From: Pseudomonadota bacterium
GTDB lineage: Bacteria; Pseudomonadota; Gammaproteobacteria; Burkholderiales; Rhodocyclaceae
Assembly (NCBI GenBank): GCA_018261905.1
Contig: JAGTRU010000009.1
Span: 1 to 64,000, forward strand
DNA: 64,000 bases
Reading direction: 5' to 3'
Each line of letters starts with the position of its first letter. Position 1 is the stretch's first letter. Shown here piece after piece: positions 57,739 to 64,000 of this stretch. The position numbers were made by a program, and so were the translations under genes. The notes under the pieces are model-generated. The model searched no databases. It had not been told where the DNA came from and was given only the letters and a program-made list of their open reading frames with translations.

Positions 57739-58746
57739 CTAAGTGCCCAGGTTGGGTAAATGGCGAGCCATCAATTCGCGCCGATTGAGTACGCCGAGTT
57801 TGGTAAATATCTTGGTGATGTGGGTTCTGACCGTCCAAAAAGAGATATTGAAATCATGGGCGATTTGCTTGTCGTTCAGACCCCTGATCAATGCCTCGCA
57901 AATTTCGCTTTCGCGCGAGGAAAGGCCTTGCTGCTGCCAGAAAGCGAGGTCGGGAATGGCCGTCTTGGGCATTTCGGCATCATGGCCGGGGCGTGGCTGG
58001 CAGATCCGTTGCAGGCGCCAGAGAAACTCTTCTTCGGCGAAAGGCTTGGCAAGAAAGTCGTCGGCGCCGATGCGCAACGCTTCGACCCGGCGGGCCGCAT
58101 CCTCGAACCCGGAAATCACCAGGATAGGCATCAACGAGCGCGGGGGCGGCAGTTGGCGGATATGGCGAACCAGCGTCAAGCCGCTGTTTAGTCCTTTGAG
58201 CAGGATGTCGATGATGGCGATTTGATACTCTGCCTGGTGCAGACGTTCGACGCCTTCTTCCATCGAGATGCAGCGGTCGACCGTCAGGCCTTGGTGCAGG
58301 CAGATTTCCTGGAGATGTTCGGCCTGGCAGTTCTCGTCTTCGACAAGCAGAACCCGGCCGGCCTGCAGGGATTTTTGTACGGAATTGGCCGCTTCGAGGA
58401 TGAAGTGCCGGATCAGTTCGTCATCCGTGCGCAGGACAACCTCGGTGGCTCCGGCTTGAAAGGCATCCCGCGCCAACTCGAGATCGCGCTCGGCCATGAT
58501 GTAAGCAATCGGCATGGTGGCGCGACGGCCCTGGCGGCGGGCATGCTGGAGCAGGGGGAGGCCGGTTTCACCAGCGGCGATTTCGTTGGAGACGATCATC
58601 AAAATGAAGGGTTGCGTTCCGTCGAGCTGGGTTCGCGCCTGATCGACGTCGTGGCAGAGGACTGCCCGCAATCCCGAGTCGTTGGCCAAGTCGGACAGCG
58701 AGGCGCAGAAACTTGGGGATGGATCAATGCAAAGTATGGAATTCAC
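57739..58746 (-). CDS. Response regulator with two receivers and LuxR-type DNA-binding domain
   Basis: 335 residues. Receiver 1 (1-125) lacks the phospho-acceptor (FILMIVSNEI) and the KP motif. Receiver 2 (about 130-250) is complete: VEDE, IIDILLKG, AKPF. LuxR helix-turn-helix GLSSRESEICEALIRGLNDK. GTG start 58744-58746. No kinase is adjacent, so its input is unknown. Confidence 0.88.
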   Translation of the reverse strand: MNSILCIDPSPSFCASLSDLANDSGLRAVLCHDVDQARTQLDGTQPFILMIVSNEIAAGETGLPLLQHARRQGRRATMPIAYIMAERDLELARDAFQAGATEVVLRTDDELIRHFILEAANSVQKSLQAGRVLLVEDENCQAEHLQEICLHQGLTVDRCISMEEGVERLHQAEYQIAIIDILLKGLNSGLTLVRHIRQLPPPRSLMPILVISGFEDAARRVEALRIGADDFLAKPFAEEEFLWRLQRICQPRPGHDAEMPKTAIPDLAFWQQQGLSSRESEICEALIRGLNDKQIAHDFNISFWTVRTHITKIFTKLGVLNRRELMARHLPNLGT

Positions 58747-58997
58747 GTCAGGCCTATCATGCTCACGCTGGTCGAGGGTGAGGGCAAAAACAACAGATTC
58801 GACTTAAGTGCGAATGGCATGAATAAATTTTTTTGGATTTTTATTCCTCGCTAAAATCATAACAGCCGTCATAAGCGGTGCTATCGCTAATCTTAGTGAG
58901 ATGGGCCGAAGTAAATGCGGCGCCGGGGCCGCTCGGGCGAGGCGCAGCGCCACGGGCAACGGGCAATGCTTTGACGGCTGATTGCGCTTGCGGAAAG

Positions 58998-59022
58998 AAA
59001 CCTGCTGTTTAGTCAGCGGTTT
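58998..59022 (-). terminator. Weak terminator-like hairpin after slmA; gap 58747-59042
   Basis: AAACC-GCTG and CAGC-(A)-GGTTT form a bulged stem on the minus strand with a T-rich but interrupted tail, 20 bases after the slmA stop. The rest of the AT-richer gap 58747-59042 shows no gene. Confidence 0.4.
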
Positions 59023-59042
59023 GCTCATAACCAGGCATGAGA

Positions 59043-59654
59043 CTATTCGCTGCCCGGTGTTCCGGATTGGGAGAGGCAGGCGAAATAGAGCATTGGCCAC
59101 TGTTGCGGCCATTGCTGCAGTGGTTCGCGGGCAAAGCCGCTGCGTGCGTATTGCTCCCAGCGACCAACGGCGTAACAGCGCAGCAGGTTGGCGAGGGCGC
59201 CGAAATCGGCATCGGCTTTCAGGTCTTCCTGGGTGGCGGCGATGCGCAGGGCCTGCTTGAGGGCGGCCTCAACTTTGTCGAGCAGGGCGTTGATGCGTTG
59301 CTGCAGGCGCTCGTTTTCATTGACCAGGGAGTCGCCGATCAGCACGCGGGTCATGCCGCGGTTTTTCTGGGCGAAGCGCAGAAGCAGGGCAATGATCTGT
59401 TCGACCTGCTTGAGTCCTTCGCTTTCATCCGTGGTGATCTGGTTGATGACGCCAAACAGGCTTTGCTCGATGAACTCGATCAGGCCTTCGAACATTTGCG
59501 CCTTGCTGGCGAAGTGGCGGTACAGCGCGGCTTCCGAGCAGTCGAGTTTGGCGGCCAGGGCGGCGGTGGTGATTTTTTCCCCTTTCGGGGTTTCCAGCAT
59601 GCCAGCCAGGGTTTGCAGGATGAGCAGGCGACGTTCGCCCGGTTGGATTGCCAT
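59043..59654 (-). CDS. slmA: Nucleoid occlusion factor SlmA
   Basis: 203-residue TetR-fold protein: helix-turn-helix ITTAALAAKLDCSEAALYRH and FASKAQMFEGLIEFIEQSLF. Blocks FtsZ ring assembly over DNA. ATG 59652-59654; follows the nucleotidase and argB in the same orientation, as in many proteobacteria. Confidence 0.93.
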   Translation of the reverse strand: MAIQPGERRLLILQTLAGMLETPKGEKITTAALAAKLDCSEAALYRHFASKAQMFEGLIEFIEQSLFGVINQITTDESEGLKQVEQIIALLLRFAQKNRGMTRVLIGDSLVNENERLQQRINALLDKVEAALKQALRIAATQEDLKADADFGALANLLRCYAVGRWEQYARSGFAREPLQQWPQQWPMLYFACLSQSGTPGSE

Positions 59655-59692
59655 GCTTGCCGCCCTCGCTTATTCGAATTTATGCCGGAAAA

Positions 59693-60333
59693 TTATAGTC
59701 GAGCGCAGCGCCCGGGTAACTCCAGTATGTTGCGGATTTTTACGTCCACGTAAGGCGATTGGCGTAAGCCAGCGCTTACCCAGACGGTTTTCATGCCCAG
59801 TTTCTTGGCGGCGATCAGGTTGCCCAGGCTATCTTCGACCATGATGCACTGGTGCGCCCGCAGGCCTTCCGCCCGGAGCAGGGCATGAAAGCCGGCGGGC
59901 AGGGGTTTGGGCTGGAAGCGCAGGTTTTCCACCGAGTAGGTGGCGTCGAAATGGCGCCACAGGCCGGTGATCTCCAGCACGGCTTGCATGTAGTGGCGCG
60001 GCGCGTTCGAAAAAATGATTTTCCGGCCGGGCAAGTGGCGAAGCGCGTGCAGCGTTGCCCGCCGAAAGACCAGCATCGGTTTTAGATCGGCAAACTGATG
60101 CGTTTCCTGAAGAAAGTGATGGGGGTCGGTGTGATGATTCTGCATCAGGCCGAGCAGGGTGGCGCCGTAGCGTTCCCAGTATTTCTGGCGCAGGCGGTTG
60201 GCCTCCTGCTCGTCTACGCCCAAATGCCGCTCGATGTATTGGCGCATCGAGCGGTTGATGTGGGGGAAAATGTGGGGGGACGCGTCGTGCAGGGTGTTGT
60301 CGAGGTCGAACAACCAGACGCGACCACCTTTCA

Positions 60334-60334
<1 letters not shown>
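59693..60334 (-). CDS. HAD pyrimidine 5'-nucleotidase
   Basis: 213 residues. Catalytic FDLDNTLHD, FSNAPRHY, FQPKPLP and VEDSLGNL. SDT1-like nucleotidase that dephosphorylates pyrimidine monophosphates; ATG overlaps the argB stop (TGATG). Confidence 0.9.
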
Positions 60335-61305
<971 letters not shown>

Positions 61306-61722
61306 TTACAGGATATTGAGTCGTTTGTTCGGGCTGGCGGTGCGTTTGGGCAGAGTCAGTTCAAGAACGCCATCGGTGAACTTGGCTTCGGCCTTGCCGT
61401 CGTCAATTTCCTGGCTCAGTTGGAAGGAGCGCGAAACCTTGCCGAAATAGCGTTCCGAGCGCAGGACGCGCTCGCCTTCCTTGACTTCCTTTTCCTGCCT
61501 GGACTCGGCACTGATCGACACCAGGTTGCCATCGACGACGATATGAATGTCTTCCTTCTTGATGCCGGGTAGCTCGGCGTGCACCAGATACTCATTGCCC
61601 TGTTCCCGGACATCCATCTTGATGCTTGGGGTTTGCTGCGGCTCGCCATTTAAATCGACGGGGCGAACGAAAAAGCCACGGAAAAAGTCATCAAATGGAT
61701 CGAAACGAGTGATGTTTGCCAT
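61306..61722 (-). CDS. Small heat-shock protein Hsp20
   Basis: 138 residues, alpha-crystallin domain: NEYLVHAELPGIKKEDIHI, GERYFG-like RSERYFGKVSRSF and DGVLELTLPKR, C-terminal RLNIL. ATP-independent holdase. Start ATG 61720-61722 behind AAGGAGG. A sigma-32 promoter lies upstream. Confidence 0.95.
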   Translation of the reverse strand: MANITRFDPFDDFFRGFFVRPVDLNGEPQQTPSIKMDVREQGNEYLVHAELPGIKKEDIHIVVDGNLVSISAESRQEKEVKEGERVLRSERYFGKVSRSFQLSQEIDDGKAEAKFTDGVLELTLPKRTASPNKRLNIL

Positions 61723-61760
61723 GATCAGCCTCCTTCTTGGGTTGTGCTTCCTTAACTCCA

Positions 61761-61788
61761 ATATGGGGACTTTGCTACCCAATTCAAG
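61761..61788 (-). promoter_or_regulatory. Sigma-32 heat-shock promoter
   Basis: Minus strand: CTTGAAT (61782-61788), 13 bases, CCCCATAT (61761-61768), nearly the full consensus. Predicted leader about 33 bases. Confidence 0.9.
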
Positions 61789-61862
61789 CATCCCGCAACG
61801 TCGGTAGAGGGGGCGGTAGGGCGCCCGGCCAGGCCGGTTTTTTTTGGGGGGGGCGCTGACGT

Positions 61863-62315
61863 TCAGTTTTGGGCTGAGCGTCTTTTTGCCAGCGCCAGAA
61901 TGGCCTCACGATTGCTCGCCGAAAAGCAACGCTCGGCGGCTTCTGGCCAGGCTAGCCATTGATAGTTCAGGTGCTCGCCGGGGGCTAGACGGATGGCTTG
62001 TCTGGCCGGGATTTCCAACGAGAAGACGTGCTCGGTATTGCGGTTGACGCCGGGCGCGTAGCGATGGCGCCATTCCGCGAAGATTTCGTAGGTATTGGTC
62101 TGCTGCCAATCGGTCAATGGGTAGCGTCTGGTGTCGAGTCCGGTTTCTTCCTCGACCTCGCGTCGCGCCGTGGCGCTCAGCGTCTCATCGTCTTCCTGGC
62201 TGCCGGTGACCGACTGCCAAAAGCCGGGATGGCCGGCGCGTTCAAGGAGGAGGATGTCGAGGCCGGGGGTGTGGATGACGACCAGGACCGAAACCGGGCG
62301 CTTGTAGGTGGTCAT
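61863..62315 (-). CDS. nudB: Dihydroneopterin triphosphate diphosphatase (Nudix)
   Basis: 150 residues. Nudix box GSQEDDETLSATARREVEEE plus TGL; QSVTGSQE and NTEHVFSL fit NudB. Folate synthesis. ATG 62313-62315, overlapping the barstar gene by 4 bases. Confidence 0.9.
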   Translation of the reverse strand: MTTYKRPVSVLVVIHTPGLDILLLERAGHPGFWQSVTGSQEDDETLSATARREVEEETGLDTRRYPLTDWQQTNTYEIFAEWRHRYAPGVNRNTEHVFSLEIPARQAIRLAPGEHLNYQWLAWPEAAERCFSASNREAILALAKRRSAQN

Positions 62316-62740
62316 GCGTCCGGCAGGGAGGCAACCCCGCGGGCGGTTGTGCTGAGCAGTATCCACAGCGGCGACTGGCTGGCCGAGCGGGCACGGGCCG
62401 CCGAACCGAGCACCGCCAGCAAGGTCGAGAAGGCTTCCGGGTCATGCTGGCGCAGGGCCTCAAGGCCGTTGATCAGGATGACCACGCCGCGCTCCGGATA
62501 CCAGTCCGGGTCGGTCAGGCAATCGTGCAAGGCGTCCAGGTTGGTGCCGTACCAGGCAGGAAAACCGAGGACTTTGCCGAGTTCGCCCAAGCTTGCAGTG
62601 AGTCCGTGGGCGGTGCCAAGATCGGCAGTCAGTAGTTCGAACCGGGCTTCGGTTGCCATCTCGGCGAGCCTCGGCTGACCGGCGACCGACAAATGATAGA
62701 GGCCGGCTCGGCCGGCGTCCTGCAGAGTACTGGGTTTCAT
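62312..62740 (-). CDS. Barstar-family RNase inhibitor
   Basis: 142 residues, longer than the ~90 of classical barstar. The core FPAWYGTNLDALHDCLTD matches barstar helix and acidic binding region. Preceded by the secreted RNase gene, 3 bases away; presumably protects the cell by binding it. Confidence 0.85.
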   Translation of the reverse strand: MKPSTLQDAGRAGLYHLSVAGQPRLAEMATEARFELLTADLGTAHGLTASLGELGKVLGFPAWYGTNLDALHDCLTDPDWYPERGVVILINGLEALRQHDPEAFSTLLAVLGSAARARSASQSPLWILLSTTARGVASLPDA

Positions 62741-62743
62741 CGG

Positions 62744-63106
62744 CTACTCCCGAATGCGGCGGAAGGTCTGGTAATGGTCGTCGGTGTAGAAGTATTCGCC
62801 GCGCTCGCCGGCAATGATACGGCGTGGACCGCGGTCGCGTCGCCCCGGCATTTTGACGGTGTATTCCTGATAGTAGCCGCGTTGGCGCGGCGGCAGGCGT
62901 TTTTCGTAATTGCCGAAAACAATCCCGTCGCGGGCATAGGGGAAGGGGCCGCCGGTCTTGATCAGGGTTAGCGTCTGCTGCGCTTCGTACGGTAATTCCG
63001 CCCGGGCAATCCCCTCGGTGGTGTTGGTGTCGCGGCCGAAGTTGAAAGCAAAAGCGCTTCCTATCGTCAGCCAGCAGACGAGCAGGAAGCGCAGCCAGAT
63101 TGGCAT
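62744..63106 (-). CDS. Secreted barnase/N1-type ribonuclease
   Basis: 120 residues. Signal peptide to AFA (about 20). N1/T1 guanyl RNase core: E81, R95 and H111 lie at barnase-like spacing. Secreted or periplasmic RNA degradation or competition. Six bases after aspS. Confidence 0.87.
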   Translation of the reverse strand: MPIWLRFLLVCWLTIGSAFAFNFGRDTNTTEGIARAELPYEAQQTLTLIKTGGPFPYARDGIVFGNYEKRLPPRQRGYYQEYTVKMPGRRDRGPRRIIAGERGEYFYTDDHYQTFRRIRE

Positions 63107-63112
63107 GCCGGC

Positions 63113-64000
63113 TTAGCCCTGGGTGACTTCGACCTGGGTTTCGACCTTTTGGCGCAGACGGATGTGCAGTTCGCGCAGTTGTTTCTCGTCGACGCCGCTC
63201 GGTGCGTCGGTGAGCAGGCATTGGGCGCGCTGGGTCTTGGGGAAGGCGATCACGTCGCGGATCGATTCGGCGCCGGTCATCATGGTGACGATGCGATCCA
63301 GACCGAAAGCCAGGCCGCCGTGCGGTGGCGCACCGTATTTCAGGGCGTCGAGCAGGAAGCCGAACTTGGCCTGCTGTTCTTCCGGACCGATGTTGAGGGC
63401 CTGGAAGACGGTTTCCTGGACTTCCGAGCGGTGGATACGTACCGAGCCGCCGCCGATTTCCCAGCCGTTCAGGGCGAGGTCGTAGGCCTTGGCCAGGCAC
63501 TTGCCCGGATCGGTCTTGAGCAGGGCGACGTGCTCGTCCTTGGGGCTGGTGAAGGGGTGGTGGCAGGCGGTCCACCGCTTGTCTTCCTCGTCGTATTCGA
63601 ACATCGGGAAATCGACGACCCACAGCGGTTCCCAGGCCTTGCCGTTGAGAAAGCCCTTTTCGTGGCCAATCTTGGTCCGCAGGGCACCCAGCGCATCGTT
63701 GACCACCTTGGCCTTGTCAGCGCCGAAGAAAATCAAGTCGCCGGATTGGGCGCCGGTGCGTTCGACGATGGTCTTCAGCGCGGTTTCGTGCAGGTTCTTG
63801 ACGATCGGGCTTTGCAGGCCGCTCTCGTTGAGTTGCGTGACGTCATTGACCTTGATATAGGCCAGGCCTTTGGCGCCGTAGATGCTGACGAACTTGGTGT
63901 ATTCGTCGATTTCACCGCGCGTCAGGCTGGCGCCGCCGGGAATGCGCATTGCGGCAACCCGGCCGTTTTCGCTGTTGGCGACGCCGGCGAAAACCTTGAA
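63113..64000 (-). CDS. aspS: Aspartyl-tRNA synthetase (5' end outside window)
   Basis: C-terminal 295 residues of the class II enzyme: GAD insertion domain (bacterial type), [17 protein letters not shown] [23 protein letters not shown] and motif 3 [11 protein letters not shown]. The frame runs off the right edge. Operon aspS-RNase-barstar-nudB. Confidence 0.97.
   Translation of the reverse strand, partial: FKVFAGVANSENGRVAAMRIPGGASLTRGEIDEYTKFVSIYGAKGLAYIKVNDVTQLNESGLQSPIVKNLHETALKTIVERTGAQSGDLIFFGADKAKVVNDALGALRTKIGHEKGFLNGKAWEPLWVVDFPMFEYDEEDKRWTACHHPFTSPKDEHVALLKTDPGKCLAKAYDLALNGWEIGGGSVRIHRSEVQETVFQALNIGPEEQQAKFGFLLDALKYGAPPHGGLAFGLDRIVTMMTGAESIRDVIAFPKTQRAQCLLTDAPSGVDEKQLRELHIRLRQKVETQVEVTQG

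Overview
The window is a high-GC Gram-negative chromosome segment. Gene content and order point to a betaproteobacterium, most likely of the order Rhodocyclales near Dechloromonas or Azonexus. That placement is inferred from the rpsU-yqeY-dnaG-rpoD block, the leuS-lptE-holA-proA block, the miaB-phoH-ybeY-corC-lnt operon, paired hemerythrins, TctDE-type regulators and MASE3/GGDEF/EAL signalling. No rRNA, CRISPR array or replication origin was seen. One tRNA (CAT anticodon) is present. rpoD is cut at the left edge and aspS at the right edge.

Layout. 1-5.4 kb: macromolecular-synthesis operon (rpsU, yqeY, dnaG, rpoD) with divergent tsaD. 5.4-13.2 kb: AfuABC/FbpABC-like ABC importer, an outer-membrane porin and a TctD/TctE-like two-component system, read as one nutrient-uptake module of unknown substrate. 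13.2-28.6 kb: mostly housekeeping genes (plsY, folB, ybaK, xerD, ogt, gcdH, proA, holA, lptE, leuS, purT), then a GT39 glycosyltransferase with a PAP2 phosphatase. 28.8-33.4 kb: a 1546-residue MASE3-PAS-GAF-PAS-GAF-PocR-GGDEF-EAL protein. 33.5-36.6 kb: an accessory patch of lower GC holding a group II intron 3' relic (maturase tail plus domain V), an orphan gene, a truncated transposase, a cluster of CTGTCCCC repeats, and a HEPN-like/membrane gene pair. 36.6-42.2 kb: an envelope-lipid region in which a PlcP-like metallophosphoesterase overlaps a GT4 glycosyltransferase, DgkA overlaps a second GT4, and an OprB-like porin follows. Three of these units carry PHO-box-like sequences. 42.3-47.8 kb: gloA, a YgjP-like protease, plsC, gmhB, glyS, glyQ. 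48-50.8 kb: a lytic transglycosylase and a YiiX-like papain-fold protein. 50.8-56.1 kb: lnt to miaB and the tRNA. 56.2-61.7 kb: a second PAP2/DgkA pair, hemerythrin, response regulator, slmA, nucleotidase, argB and Hsp20 with a clear sigma-32 promoter. 61.9-64 kb: aspS, secreted RNase, barstar and nudB.

The most interesting system is the 36.6-42.2 kb region. Known PlcP/Agt pairs in other bacteria swap phospholipids for glycolipids under phosphate starvation: PlcP releases diacylglycerol, a GT4 enzyme glycosylates it, and diacylglycerol kinase can recycle it. Here two GT4 genes, PlcP and DgkA lie together with candidate Pho sites, which suggests a phosphate-responsive lipid-remodelling locus in a freshwater-type betaproteobacterium. 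Secondary interests are the HEPN-like pair, the RNase-barstar pair between aspS and nudB, and a family of TTAG-rich inverted repeats seen three times.

Functions are assigned by recognising family motifs in translated sequence; no database search was possible. Promoters, PHO boxes and terminators are pattern calls.
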